Shown: positions 17,399 through 27,104, numbered from the stretch's first letter. The stretch: DNA of 64,000 nucleotides from Pectobacterium betavasculorum (GCF_000749845.1 NZ_JQHM01000001.1:868001-932000), one strand, 5' to 3'. A program made the numbers and translations. The notes: generated by a model from the letters alone, not told the origin.

Positions 17399-18622
17399 AT
17401 GACTACGATTACCTCCGCCCAGGCGAATAAGTTGATGCAGGTTGCGCTGTTCACCGCAGCCAACCGCAACCGCTCGTTCGTTAACATCATGACGGAACAG
17501 CAGGAAGCACCAAAGGCGGTCACGCCAGATAAAAAAGGGGTGAAGCAAACCAGTTTCACTGCGCCCGTTGTACGTATCACCGATCTGCAAAAGTCTAAAG
17601 GCGATGAAGTGGATATGCAGATCGTCCACAAACTCAGCAAGCGTCCGACGATGGGCGATGCGAAGCTGGAAGGGCGCGGTGAAAATCTCGCCTTCGCTGA
17701 CTTTTCGCTCAAAATCAACCAGGGGCGCCATGTGGTTGATGCGGGTGGGAAAATGTCAGAGCAGCGCTATAAGCACAATCTGAACAAAACCGCGCGCACT
17801 TTGCTGGGGACGTACTTTAATGATCTGCAAGATCAGTGCGCGACGGTGCATCTGGCGGGCGCACGCGGTGATTTCATCGCTGATGACACCATCCTGCCGC
17901 TGGCCGGTCATGGCGAGTTCGGCAAAATTATGATCAACGATGTGCTACCGCCGACCTACGACCGTCACTTTTATGCAGGTGATGCGACCAGTTTTGAAGG
18001 TCTGGATGCTGCGGATCTGTTTACGCTTGGCGTTGTCGATGATTTATCTCTGTTTATCGATGAAATGGCGCACCCGCTCCAGCCCGTCAAAATGTCGAAA
18101 GACGAAATGGCGAATGACGATCCGTATTATGTCCTGAACGTGACGCCGCGCCAGTGGAATGATTGGTATACCTCCACGTCGGGTAAAGACTGGCAAGCGA
18201 TGCTGTCACGCGTTATTCAGCGCTCTAAAGGTTTTGATCACCCGCTGTTTAAAGGTGAGTGTGCGATGTGGCGCAACATCCTGGTGCGCAAATACACCGG
18301 AATGCCAATCCGCTTCAATACCAGTTCTCAAGTCGCGGTTTCCAATAACGATCTGGCTGCGACGGTAGCGCAGAAGGAAGCAAAAACCACTATTGACCGT
18401 GCCATCTTACTGGGCGGTCAGGCGCTGGCGAACGCTTACGGTACGGGCGAAGGTGGCGGCCACTTTGGTTACCACGAAGAGAAAGTGGATCACGGTAACG
18501 GTACTGAAATTTCCGTTCGCTGGATCAACGGCCTGAAAAAGATCCGCTTCCAGCAGAAAGACGGCCGCGTGAGTGATCACGGCATTATCGTGGTGGATTC
18601 CGCAATTTCCACAGGGCGCTAA
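17399..18622 (+). CDS. Major capsid protein (N4-gp56 family)
   Basis: 407 residues. ANRNRSFVNIMTEQQEAPKA near the start and the block KSKGDEVDMQIVHKLSKRPTMGDAKLEGRGENLAFADFSLKINQGRHVVDAGGKM (about 62-118) mark the N4-gp56/DUF4043 capsid family, an HK97-fold protein found in N4-like and 933W-like podophages. Placed right after the scaffold, as expected. The length matches the 933W-type capsid protein as I remember it. Confidence 0.85.
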   Translation: MTTITSAQANKLMQVALFTAANRNRSFVNIMTEQQEAPKAVTPDKKGVKQTSFTAPVVRITDLQKSKGDEVDMQIVHKLSKRPTMGDAKLEGRGENLAFADFSLKINQGRHVVDAGGKMSEQRYKHNLNKTARTLLGTYFNDLQDQCATVHLAGARGDFIADDTILPLAGHGEFGKIMINDVLPPTYDRHFYAGDATSFEGLDAADLFTLGVVDDLSLFIDEMAHPLQPVKMSKDEMANDDPYYVLNVTPRQWNDWYTSTSGKDWQAMLSRVIQRSKGFDHPLFKGECAMWRNILVRKYTGMPIRFNTSSQVAVSNNDLAATVAQKEAKTTIDRAILLGGQALANAYGTGEGGGHFGYHEEKVDHGNGTEISVRWINGLKKIRFQQKDGRVSDHGIIVVDSAISTGR

Positions 18623-18691
18623 TCACTCCCCCAATTCCTCTCATAACAGCAGGCTTCGGCCTACTTATTTGTTTTATCAGGAGAAAATATT

Positions 18692-19075
18692 ATGGCAACG
18701 ATTCAAGCGCCCTCTATGCGTGATGCGGTGTATCAAGGGCCACAGGGCAATTTGTCTTTGGCAGAGAGCCAGATTGTGCTGGCTGCCGCTGCTGTCGGCG
18801 ATGTTGTTGAACTGCTGGAAATGCCGATCGGTATGCGTATCTGTTCCATTGATATTGTAAGCGATGCGTTGGGTGCGAATACCACCGTGGCGATCAAGAG
18901 CGGTAACCAGACTCTTATTGCGGCAGCTAGTCACGCGACTGCCGTTGCGAAGTCCGTGCCTATTGTGCCGTATAGCACGGCGGCCAGCGGTGAAAAAATT
19001 ACCGCCACGATTGCGGGCGGTGCCGCAACGGGTCGTCTGTTCGTTAATGTGAAATATGTTGCGGTAGGCTACTAA
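18692..19075 (+). CDS. Putative head decoration protein
   Basis: 127 residues, Ala/Val/Thr-rich, predicted all-beta, no Cys-rich or membrane segments (…VLAAAAVGDVVELLEMPIGMRICSIDIVSDALGANTTVAIKSG…). A small abundant-type protein directly after the capsid gene and with an optimal ribosome site (AGGAG) is typically a capsid decoration or stabilising protein. No family signature seen, so function is inferred from place. Confidence 0.55.
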   Translation: MATIQAPSMRDAVYQGPQGNLSLAESQIVLAAAAVGDVVELLEMPIGMRICSIDIVSDALGANTTVAIKSGNQTLIAAASHATAVAKSVPIVPYSTAASGEKITATIAGGAATGRLFVNVKYVAVGY

Positions 19076-19094
19076 GCTGCTTCCAACATCATCC

Positions 19095-19118
19095 AGCCCA
19101 CTTCGGTGGGCTTTTTTA
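19095..19118 (+). terminator. Intrinsic terminator
   Basis: Arms AGCCCAC and GTGGGCT around TTCG, then six T, 20 bp after the decoration-type gene. Together with the one at 17359 it frames the two capsid-shell genes. Confidence 0.8.
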
Positions 19119-19131
19119 TAAGGATTAAAAA

Positions 19132-19569
19132 ATGGCAGAGATTTCTGTTGTATACATCGGTGATAAAGACAAGAAGCGCGATACCGTAACAGGTAGTCGC
19201 CTGATCTTTCCTCGCCTTAAGCCTGTCGGCGTTGAAAGTGGCATTGCTCACCAGTTACTGGAATTCCCTACCGTATGGGTGCGTGAAGACCAGGTAAAAT
19301 CGGTATTGGCACAGTCTGCGGAAGACGAAGAATTAAAAGCCCAGTTGGCAGCAAAAGAGTTGGCACGTCAGCAGGCTGAAGCCGCGGCGAATAGCTGGGT
19401 GGTCAAAATCGGTAATGATGATGTTGATTTGGCAAAACTAACCTCAGTCCAACTGGCGACGCTGGTTGAAGCGGAAGACCTGGCGGATTTGAGACAAGGC
19501 GCTCAGGAAAAAGTTGACGATTTCCGCGCACGGGTTCGTGAAGCTATCAAGGCTAAAGCGGAGGAGTAA
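19132..19569 (+). CDS. Hypothetical structural-region protein
   Basis: 145 residues, not recognised. Beta-rich N-terminus (EISVVYIGDKDKKRDTVTGSRLIFPRLKPVGVESG) resembling small head-completion proteins, then an Ala/Glu-rich helical stretch (60-95) and a C-terminal segment resembling a lipoyl- or HeH-like helical hairpin (LAKLTSVQLATLVEAEDL). Likely head or head-tail completion from position. Confidence 0.6.
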   Translation: MAEISVVYIGDKDKKRDTVTGSRLIFPRLKPVGVESGIAHQLLEFPTVWVREDQVKSVLAQSAEDEELKAQLAAKELARQQAEAAANSWVVKIGNDDVDLAKLTSVQLATLVEAEDLADLRQGAQEKVDDFRARVREAIKAKAEE

Positions 19570-19571
19570 TC

Positions 19572-20168
19572 ATGGCTACACCGGATGATTTCATTCCTAT
19601 TGTTAGACGTTACATTAATGGTCCGTTGGATTTGCAGATCTGGGAATCGTTGATCGAGGCGGCCATTACGTTCTGTCGTGAATCCCTTTTTTGCCGTGAT
19701 ACGCAAGAGATTGATGATGTGAAAGCGGGGGAGGTTTATGCCCTAACAGGTGGACAAGCACAGCGTGCGGTGAAACTATTTCAGGTGCTCGATTACTCGG
19801 ATCAACAAAGTAACGCTAGTGCACCAGCCAGAATGCTGCGAGCAGGAAAGCACTTCACCGTATCGTCGGCGGGAACGGTGAAATTTTCCGGTGACTATAA
19901 AAAAGTCGTCGCATTCTTTGCTTCCGCACCAATGCGAGACGCAACGGAAATTCAGGATGTGCTTTTCAATGACTGGGCGGAAGTACTCGCCCATGGTGCA
20001 CTAGAAAGTCTTTACCTGATGCATGCTCAGGAATGGAGTGATGCAGATCGTGCTAAATATTTCAAGCAAACGTTCATTGAAGGTTACCGGCGCGCCTACC
20101 GTGAGGCACTCGATCGGCCAGGTACAACCTGGGTTCCTCGTCCTGTTATCACGCACGAGTTTTACTGA
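19572..20168 (+). CDS. Putative head-tail adaptor protein
   Basis: 198 residues. Soluble, helical N-terminus (PDDFIPIVRRYINGPLDLQIWESLIEAAITFCRES) like phage head-tail connector (gp4/gp6-type) proteins, followed by a beta-rich middle and a helical end. It overlaps the next adaptor-like gene by one base (TGATG). Position after capsid genes and before tail genes supports a connector role; no specific motif proves it. Confidence 0.55.
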   Translation: MATPDDFIPIVRRYINGPLDLQIWESLIEAAITFCRESLFCRDTQEIDDVKAGEVYALTGGQAQRAVKLFQVLDYSDQQSNASAPARMLRAGKHFTVSSAGTVKFSGDYKKVVAFFASAPMRDATEIQDVLFNDWAEVLAHGALESLYLMHAQEWSDADRAKYFKQTFIEGYRRAYREALDRPGTTWVPRPVITHEFY

Positions 20169-20830
20169 TGATTACAATCAATGATGTGATTGGGCGTGCC
20201 AATGCGCAGCTGGTGGATACACACTGGCTGCGCTGGTCAAAGTCTGAGTTATTGGATTATTTTAATGATGCTGTTAACGCCATCATTATTATTCGTCCTG
20301 ATGCTGGCTCTTCCCGCGAAACACTTTCTTGTGCTGTCGGTGCGCGTCAGACTCTACCAGATGGCGCATTAAGATTGTTGGAGGTCATTCGGGTTGTTGG
20401 TGGGAGGGCGGTTCAGCCGATTCGTCGAGACTTGCTGGATTATCAGTTTCCTAACTGGCATGTCATGACTGGGTCAGTAGAACGCTATTGCTATGATGAA
20501 CAAACACCGAAAACTTTTCTTGTATTCCCTGGTGCGAAAGCGGGTACTGAACTGGAAATTTCAGTATCTCGCTTACCGCCAGCCGCTGCCATTGATGACC
20601 TAAAGCCCACGGTCAATCGCCGCTTCCCTCTTGACGATCTGTATCTCAACCCTGTGCTGGAATGGATGCTGTTTCGCGCATTTGGAAAAGATGCAGAAAA
20701 TGGCGCCAATGCACAACTATCATCCCAGCATTATCAAACCTTTGTCGATCTACTGGGTGTCAAGTCACAAGTTGAGCAGGCAGTTGCACAGAAGGTACAG
20801 CCCCAATCTCAGCGAGGAGTAGTAACGTGA
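20168..20830 (+). CDS. DUF6682-like phage adaptor protein
   Basis: 220 residues. MITINDVIGRANAQLVDTHWLRWSKSELLDYFNDAVNAIIIIRPDA is the start pattern of a phage adaptor family (DUF6682-like), with the middle ALRLLEVIRVVGGRAVQPIRRDLLDYQFPNW also typical. Such proteins bridge portal and tail in podophages. Overlaps the tail-fibre gene (GTGA). Confidence 0.6.
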   Translation: MITINDVIGRANAQLVDTHWLRWSKSELLDYFNDAVNAIIIIRPDAGSSRETLSCAVGARQTLPDGALRLLEVIRVVGGRAVQPIRRDLLDYQFPNWHVMTGSVERYCYDEQTPKTFLVFPGAKAGTELEISVSRLPPAAAIDDLKPTVNRRFPLDDLYLNPVLEWMLFRAFGKDAENGANAQLSSQHYQTFVDLLGVKSQVEQAVAQKVQPQSQRGVVT

Positions 20831-22971
20831 GTGTATTGATTAGCGGAGCATTGCTTAATCCTGCTGGTATTCCTGTAGCAGGCGCTGAGATCACCTTTAC
20901 TGCATTAACGACGAGCGATTCTGTGCTAAATGGCTTCTCTGCGTCGACAGTGACTAACGATAACGGTGAATACGCTATTCCGTTGGAGCACTGTGTTTAT
21001 TCTATTGCTATTCAAAGCGATGGTTACAACTCTATTTATGGCTCCGTTTCTATTAATGAGAAGTCTACGCCAACGACGATCAACGAATTATTAAAGCTGG
21101 CAACGATGGAGCAGGCTGTTACGCCAGCTGTTATTGTCTATTTCCGCGAAATCCAAACCGACGTTGCCGCGAAGCTGGCTACGATGCAGACGCTGAGTAA
21201 CAACGCGACGACTGCGGCACGTGATGCGACTACTGCCAGAAATCAGGCGGCTCAGTATGCCCAAAGCCTCAGTGCGGCGGTAGCTCAAGCCCAGCAAGCC
21301 AGCACATCAGCAACAGCCTCGGCAAATGCCTCTACTCTCGCTAAGAATGCTGCTGAGACGGCGGCCAGAAACGCCCAAAACACGCTTACTGATGCAATGA
21401 AGAAATCAGCGAATGGTGGTGATATTACGGATTCTGCTGCTTTTCGCGCAAACCTAGGTTTAAAAGATGCGGCAACAAATGATGCGCAAGCATCGCCCAC
21501 TGACTCGACTGCCGGACGTGTCTTGAAAATAGCAAGCAACGGCGCGGGACCGTTTGGTCTCGGTTCTGCTGCGTCGTTTTTATCAACATCTGATGTTGTT
21601 GTTCAACTCAGAGGAATGCAAACCGGATTTGCTCGCTGCACGATAAACACTGTCAGAGCACCCACCTCCGCCGCCTGGCTATTCAATATTATGCGCTGGG
21701 ACAGTAATACATGCTGCGTCATCGCAATAAGTACTGTTCCATCTCAGGGGCTGTATTTCATTGTGATTGGCTCTAACACAGACAGTGGGTGGCAACCATT
21801 ATGGGCGGGCAACAATTTAACATTGCCAATTTCCACTAACAACGGGGGTTCGGGTACAAACACAGGAGCATTTGCGAACGGGCCAAATACGCAAGCCCCG
21901 TCAACCATTGCCGCTTTTCTGGCGTCAGTAGCTGGCTACGGTAATAATTCAGCAGGCTCTGCGTCTATATCAGACGACGCAGGAAGTTGGCACACGTATC
22001 TAAGTGTGAAGCATCGTTCAGGCTCGGGGGACGGCATTAACTACGGCTTCATTCTAGAAGACAGAGGGATGACGTCTAGTGACTACACCGGCTTTGTACT
22101 GCGAAAACAGCTCCCGACTGGGTGGTTGCCACCTGTAAATATACTGCATTCTGGCAACACTGTTAAGCAAAGCAACACAATGGATACTACCCCGAACAGC
22201 GTTCTATTGAACGGTGCGTTTGGGATGGGGTTGGGAATATCTCAAGCAACTGTACCGGCATACACAGACATAACGACATCAGGAATAACGCGCACATTTA
22301 AGTCGCCACAGGGCGGGGTAGGTTACCCAACAACAGACGTGGCGTGGTGCGGCCAGCACTGGGCCTATGATCACAATGCCGGCGCATCGCTGGCAATACT
22401 TGCAGCCCAGTCTATTGGGCAAGTCAGGGCGCAAGTAAATGTTCGCAGAAATGCAAACCAGTTGGGCTGGCTAAACGTATTACTTTCAAATCAATACGTT
22501 ACGGATTCTGGCGGTTTCTACAAAACAGCATCGCCAGTTGTTAATATTTACTCTGACGGTTCATTCACTACTACAGACGAGGCCGCGGGCGTTAATGTTG
22601 AAAGACTGAGTGAGGGAGTTTACAAAATCACCGGGTGTCACGGTATGCACTCTGATGCAGCGTGGAACGGTATCGACGGCGGTGTAAGTAATCCGCGTTG
22701 CCGCAATGGGCTGGAACTGACGTGGAACGATTTTAGCGTTGAATCAGATGGCTCTGTAATCGTCCGCACGTATCATCGACCGCACCCCTATGCAATTTCA
22801 TTCGCACGAAATGAAATTGACGGTTATAAAAACGGTGATCCTATCGATATTCCACGTGGGTTATTCATTCAGGTTCGTGTGAACATGCCTGAGCGAGAAG
22901 AGCCGAAACCCACTGTCATGCATAGCAACGTTTATTGTAACAGCGTTTCTTATTATAATTATCCCCGATAA
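20827..22971 (+). CDS. Tail fibre protein
   Basis: 714 residues from GTG 20827. Residues 1-~130 are a prophage tail-fibre N-terminal domain (MSVLISGALLNPAGIPVAGAEITFTAL), which anchors the fibre. Then an Ala-rich coiled coil (145-200) and a long beta-rich shaft with a pyocin-knob-like repeat (AWLFNIMRWDSNTCCVIAIS). The C-terminus (from ~570: DGSFTTTDEAAGVNVERLSEGVYKITG ... SVIVRTYHRPHP ... VRVNMPERE) is the receptor-binding end found in lambdoid side-tail fibres. It should decide host range. Its place between adaptors and nozzle genes is unusual but seen in this phage group. Confidence 0.85.
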   Translation: MSVLISGALLNPAGIPVAGAEITFTALTTSDSVLNGFSASTVTNDNGEYAIPLEHCVYSIAIQSDGYNSIYGSVSINEKSTPTTINELLKLATMEQAVTPAVIVYFREIQTDVAAKLATMQTLSNNATTAARDATTARNQAAQYAQSLSAAVAQAQQASTSATASANASTLAKNAAETAARNAQNTLTDAMKKSANGGDITDSAAFRANLGLKDAATNDAQASPTDSTAGRVLKIASNGAGPFGLGSAASFLSTSDVVVQLRGMQTGFARCTINTVRAPTSAAWLFNIMRWDSNTCCVIAISTVPSQGLYFIVIGSNTDSGWQPLWAGNNLTLPISTNNGGSGTNTGAFANGPNTQAPSTIAAFLASVAGYGNNSAGSASISDDAGSWHTYLSVKHRSGSGDGINYGFILEDRGMTSSDYTGFVLRKQLPTGWLPPVNILHSGNTVKQSNTMDTTPNSVLLNGAFGMGLGISQATVPAYTDITTSGITRTFKSPQGGVGYPTTDVAWCGQHWAYDHNAGASLAILAAQSIGQVRAQVNVRRNANQLGWLNVLLSNQYVTDSGGFYKTASPVVNIYSDGSFTTTDEAAGVNVERLSEGVYKITGCHGMHSDAAWNGIDGGVSNPRCRNGLELTWNDFSVESDGSVIVRTYHRPHPYAISFARNEIDGYKNGDPIDIPRGLFIQVRVNMPEREEPKPTVMHSNVYCNSVSYYNYPR

Positions 22972-23014
22972 CTTAAGTCGTTAAATGTTTTCCGGCAAAC
23001 ATAAAGGATTATGT

Positions 23015-23449
23015 ATGAAGCTTTATCATGTGACCTCACCATCGTCTTTGTTGTCGATAGTTAAATCAGGTGTATATCGCTGCTCTACAGTTGATGGGGA
23101 TCAGGGATTGAATTGCTTTAATACTGATAAACCTCGCAGAACAAATGTGGAGCAAATGTTTGGTGGATACGGTGCAATGCTGATTATTGAATGTGATGAT
23201 TCTGTCGTGATCAATGAAATGCCATGGCGCTGTCACGTCCCGGCTGGCACTAATAGTCACCTAGTTAGGATCGTTGATGTCTGTATTACTGAATGGGCAT
23301 ATCTTGATGATATTGGTGAGAGTTGGTGGACAAAATTTTTACCGAATAAAATGCGTGAGAAAACGATTAAGAGACAAGTAGATAACTTGGAGAATAAGAT
23401 TCGCGAGCGGCTAGGCACAGAAGTGGTGAATTTGTCTATTACCTATTAG
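23015..23449 (+). CDS. Small cargo protein with ART-like N-terminal motif
   Basis: 144 residues from ATG 23015, which has AAGGA 6 bp upstream; an ATG at 22985 is less well served. N-terminus LYHVTSPSSLLSIVKSGVYRCST matches the start of the DUF2971 protein at 15231 in YH..SP...LSI.K and resembles ADP-ribosyltransferase-fold openings. Remainder not recognised (GGYGAMLIIECDDSVVINEMPWRCHVPAG...). AT-rich, inserted between the tail fibre and the nozzle gene, and followed by repeat copy 3. Enzyme activity is speculation. Confidence 0.6.
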   Translation: MKLYHVTSPSSLLSIVKSGVYRCSTVDGDQGLNCFNTDKPRRTNVEQMFGGYGAMLIIECDDSVVINEMPWRCHVPAGTNSHLVRIVDVCITEWAYLDDIGESWWTKFLPNKMREKTIKRQVDNLENKIRERLGTEVVNLSITY

Positions 23450-23468
23450 ATCTTGTTATGAAGAACCA

Positions 23469-23525
23469 TACGCGCTAAATTCCCCAAAGATACCAAGCCT
23501 CGCCTTAAAAAGCGGGGCTTTTTTG
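23469..23525 (+). repeat. Dispersed box-plus-terminator repeat, copy 3 (type B)
   Basis: TACGCGCTAAATTCCCC, AAAGATACC, then terminator arms AAGCCTCGC and GCGGGGCTT (one G-T pair) and six T. Same box as copies 1 and 2 but a different terminator stem; nearly identical to copy 4. Lies 20 bp after the small cargo gene. Confidence 0.88.
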
Positions 23526-23545
23526 TTTTCTGTCTCAGGATACTC

Positions 23546-25171
23546 ATGGCGACCATCGACATCACCACAATGCGAGGAATGATGCCACGCATTGTTGAAC
23601 ATCTCTTGCCTGAATCTAATGCGACGGTGGCAGAGAGCTGTCACTTTCGGCATGGCGTTATCACACCGATGCTGGATGATACCGATCAGGGAAAGACCTT
23701 TACCGTCAAACCAAGAACGATATTCCACTATCGGGATAATTTTTGGTTTACCTGGAACAAGATTGTTGATGCGATCCGTAGCCCTGTCGCCAATGATGAC
23801 TATGGGCGCGTCTATTATACCGACGATGAATTTCCAAAGGTCACCTCTGCGCAGATTGCGACAGGCGGTAACGGCAATTATCCCTCGGCATTTTTCCGTC
23901 TTGGTGTACCGGTGCCTGCCAACCCGATCGTCATTGGCACAATCACGCCGCCGGCTGACGTGGAAGAGGATGATCCAACGGATGATGAGACGCGTTTTTA
24001 CACTGAAACTTACGTTACCGCATACGGCGAAGAGGGGCCACCGGGGCCAGCTTCAGACGAGCTAACTATCGCCTACTCCGGCAGTTCGGTGACACTGCAA
24101 CTACAGCCACCCGGCCAGCAGAACAATAACGTCACTAAACGTCGCATCTATCGCTCAGCGACCAGCAGTCAGGCAGCGGATTTCTTATTGGTGGCCGAAC
24201 TGGATATTGCCGTCGGTGTATTTGTTGATGACCTTTCAAATGCTCAACTTAGCGCCTCACTGGAGACTTACGATTATTACATGCCGCCGGATGGCATGAT
24301 CGGTTTGTGCATGATGTCTAACGGTATAGCTGCTGGATTTAAAGGCAATCAGGTGATGTTCAGTGAAGCCTATTTGCCTTACGCATGGAAAGACAGTAAC
24401 AAGCAGACCACGCAGGATGATGTTGTGGCGATCGCGCCAGTAGGAACAACGCTGATCGTTGGCACGAAAGGTATCCCCTATATTTTTTCAGGCATCACTC
24501 CCTCGAATATCACGTCAACACATTCCTTGGTTGCACTGTCCTGCGTCTCCCGTCACTCAATGGTAACGATGGATGGTTTCGCTTTATACGCCTCGCCAAA
24601 TGGCCTTGTTTCAATCAGTGCCGACGGTGCGGCGACGCTCGCCACGGCAAATATCATTGAGGCAAAGCAGTGGCGAAAAGACTTTAATCCAACGACTCTC
24701 AGAGCCTGGCGCGTAGAAAATGAATATCTGGCGCTGTATGACACAGATAACGGCGTTGCTGGGTTTATTTTCGATCCTGCCAGCATGGATATTCGTTACA
24801 TCACGGCGTCGTTTGATACCGCTTATAACGATCCGGCTGGCGACACGCTCTACATCGTGAAGGGGCGACAGCTACATACGTTTAATGATGGCGCTTTCAA
24901 CCTGAATATGCGCTGGCGTTCAAAGCAATATCTGGCACCAACGAATACGGCATTTTCCTGCCTACGAGTCATGAGTAATGCGTTAGCGCACGTCGGCGTC
25001 ATTCTGCACGTTGATGGTCGCTCAGCGTTGCATTTGCCACCAGGCAGCCTGCGAGAGCCACTCATTAAGCTGCCTGCTATTCGTGGCAAACGCTGGCAGA
25101 TTGAAGTCTACGGCAGCATGCAGGTAGATCGGATTACGTTAGCTACATCGATGCAGGAAATGACAGCATGA
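23546..25171 (+). CDS. Tail nozzle-like structural protein
   Basis: 541 residues, beta-rich, no signal or membrane segments. The N-terminal TMRGMMPRIVEHLLPESNATVAESCHFRHGVITPML resembles nozzle/tail proteins of short-tailed phages, and the middle contains a beta-propeller-like run (LVGTKGIPYIFSG, ALYASPNGLVSIS). Overlaps the next tail gene (ATGA). In 933W-type phages a protein of this size stands at the same place. Nozzle identity is inferred. Confidence 0.6.
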   Translation: MATIDITTMRGMMPRIVEHLLPESNATVAESCHFRHGVITPMLDDTDQGKTFTVKPRTIFHYRDNFWFTWNKIVDAIRSPVANDDYGRVYYTDDEFPKVTSAQIATGGNGNYPSAFFRLGVPVPANPIVIGTITPPADVEEDDPTDDETRFYTETYVTAYGEEGPPGPASDELTIAYSGSSVTLQLQPPGQQNNNVTKRRIYRSATSSQAADFLLVAELDIAVGVFVDDLSNAQLSASLETYDYYMPPDGMIGLCMMSNGIAAGFKGNQVMFSEAYLPYAWKDSNKQTTQDDVVAIAPVGTTLIVGTKGIPYIFSGITPSNITSTHSLVALSCVSRHSMVTMDGFALYASPNGLVSISADGAATLATANIIEAKQWRKDFNPTTLRAWRVENEYLALYDTDNGVAGFIFDPASMDIRYITASFDTAYNDPAGDTLYIVKGRQLHTFNDGAFNLNMRWRSKQYLAPTNTAFSCLRVMSNALAHVGVILHVDGRSALHLPPGSLREPLIKLPAIRGKRWQIEVYGSMQVDRITLATSMQEMTA

Positions 25172-26823
25172 CCGCAAAGTTTAGAGCGGGTAAAGATCAG
25201 GCGGCAGTATTAGAGAACGTTGAAACACTCACTGGCCAACGTGGTGATGGTAGAAATCGTGCTGTGACGTATGGCGATTTGGCGACTCTTGGTCTGGCTA
25301 ACTTGCGTCAGCTAGGGGGAGGAAAGGTTACGCTGACGCCGGGTAATGGTTCTGGCGGTTCTAATTCTGGTGGTGTACAGAAACCAACCAAACCCACCAA
25401 TTTCAAAGCGACAGGTGGCTTTGCTTACGTGTTGCTTGAATGGGATATGCCCAATTATCGCGGTCGCTCGCTGACGGAAATCTATCGTTCTTCTGAAGAT
25501 AATCTGGCAAATGCAGTGCTAATCGCCAGCTCTGCTGCTGGGGTTTATGGTGACCCCGTCGATCCAGACTGGAAAGGGTACTACTGGATACGACATGTTA
25601 ATGCATTGGGTGAACCGGGGCCGTTTAATGACTCAAAAGGCACCTTTGCACAAACACATCCCGATCCGGCCGCCATCATTGAGGTGATTAAGGAGCAATT
25701 GAATGCGTCCCCATTAATAAAAGAATTAAATGAGGATTTGCAGGACTCAATTAAGCAAACGGATAAAAAAATTGGCGATGCAAAGACGGAGTTAAATAAA
25801 GCGGTCATTGACGCTGAAGTGAGAGCCAAAGCTGTTACTGATAGACTGTCTTCAACTATCAAGAGTGAAGAGCAGGCGAGAGTGGAGGGCGATAGCGCAA
25901 TATCCAGATCGGTTGACAGCCTGTCTGCCGAATATAAAAAAGCAGATCAGGCACTTAATACCAGCATCAGCGAACTCAATAAATCAATGGCTAGCGCCGA
26001 TCAAGCACTATCAGAGCGTATTAGCTCGATTGATGCGGCATATAAAAAATCAGATCAGACGTTGACCGCGAATATTACCGCTCTGGATAAAACGATAGTC
26101 GATAAAACTCAGGCGCTGAGCCAGCAAGTTTCTCAGGTGGAAAGCGGTTATAAAAATGCTGATTCGTCACTAAGTGCAAAAGTGCAGCAAGAGTCTGAAT
26201 CACGCACGGCGGCTGATATAGCGATAGGAAAGCGTGTTGATACCGTTAGCGCTAATCTGGATAAAAATATTGCAGCAGTACAAACCAATGCACAGGCAAT
26301 CGTGGCATTGGACGGCGTAAAATCCATGTGGACGGTTAAGGCGCAGGCAGGGAATATTACGACCGGGATTGGTATCGTTGCATCCAAAGACAGCAGCGGT
26401 AACACTATTAGCCAGGTGGCTGTAGCCGCTAATCAATTCTTTATTTACGACCCCAACAACCCGAATGATAAAACCACTTATGCGATCCCGTTTGCGGTAT
26501 CCAACGGCAAAGTGGTAATCGATGAGTTGGTTGCAAAAGAGGCGGTGATCAAAATATTGGCTGCGCAAACCATTATCGCTGACAGTGTAAAGGCAGGGAT
26601 TGAGATTGTTTCGCCGTATATAAAAACTGCACGTATTGAAAGCGGCGGGTTCACTGTGGACGCATTGGGTAATGCGACATTCGGACAGTTGGTGAAAATA
26701 TCGGCGTCAGGTGAAATAGAAATAACGTCATTACTGAATGGTAAAAAGCTAATATTCAAAAATGGACTTTTTCAGGTGTTTGATGAAAATGCACGTTTGA
26801 GAGTAAAATTGGGGATTTGGTGA
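25168..26823 (+). CDS. Tail-tip protein with fibronectin-like and J-type C-terminal domains
   Basis: 551 residues. Residues 65-150 form a fibronectin-III-like module (KPTKPTNFKATGGFAYVLLEWDMPNYRGRSLTEIYRSS), residues 165-375 a long coiled coil with repeated YKKADQALN/YKKSDQTLT/YKNADSSLS units about 40 apart, and from ~390 the central-fibre domain known from the C-terminus of lambda protein J (VKAQAGNITTGIGIV ... FAVSNGKVVIDELVAKEAVIKILAAQTIIADSV). Such a domain in a short-tailed phage points to module exchange with siphophages. Couples to the next gene by TGATG. Confidence 0.75.
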   Translation: MTAKFRAGKDQAAVLENVETLTGQRGDGRNRAVTYGDLATLGLANLRQLGGGKVTLTPGNGSGGSNSGGVQKPTKPTNFKATGGFAYVLLEWDMPNYRGRSLTEIYRSSEDNLANAVLIASSAAGVYGDPVDPDWKGYYWIRHVNALGEPGPFNDSKGTFAQTHPDPAAIIEVIKEQLNASPLIKELNEDLQDSIKQTDKKIGDAKTELNKAVIDAEVRAKAVTDRLSSTIKSEEQARVEGDSAISRSVDSLSAEYKKADQALNTSISELNKSMASADQALSERISSIDAAYKKSDQTLTANITALDKTIVDKTQALSQQVSQVESGYKNADSSLSAKVQQESESRTAADIAIGKRVDTVSANLDKNIAAVQTNAQAIVALDGVKSMWTVKAQAGNITTGIGIVASKDSSGNTISQVAVAANQFFIYDPNNPNDKTTYAIPFAVSNGKVVIDELVAKEAVIKILAAQTIIADSVKAGIEIVSPYIKTARIESGGFTVDALGNATFGQLVKISASGEIEITSLLNGKKLIFKNGLFQVFDENARLRVKLGIW

Positions 26824-27104
26824 TGCCGGTAGGGTTACAGGTTTTTGATAAGGGTGGCAATCTCATCCATGATACTAACCATGGTTTTGCCACGCTACTT
26901 GGCTCTTTTGAAATATCAACAACTACTGGTTCTAAATCGCTGGATATTCCCTACGGAAAGATATTTGCGTTTATCGCCAAGGGTGAAAGAGAGGCCGTAT
27001 CAAATGGGCGAAAATATCATTTCGGTGTATGGGTAAACGGCAAAACAATTTATTGGGATCACATTGTGAAACCTGTTGTTGTCTGTTATGGATTATGTAC
27101 GTGA
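26823..27104 (+). CDS. Small tail-associated protein (DUF6453-like)
   Basis: 93 residues from ATG 26823, inside the upstream stop (TGATG). MPVGLQVFDKGGNLIHDTNHGFATLLG is the start pattern of small DUF6453-like phage proteins placed behind J-type tip proteins. It is again coupled by TGATG to the following gene. The C-terminal end (CYGLCT) looks abrupt, so a split of a once longer gene is possible. Confidence 0.55.
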   Translation: MPVGLQVFDKGGNLIHDTNHGFATLLGSFEISTTTGSKSLDIPYGKIFAFIAKGEREAVSNGRKYHFGVWVNGKTIYWDHIVKPVVVCYGLCT

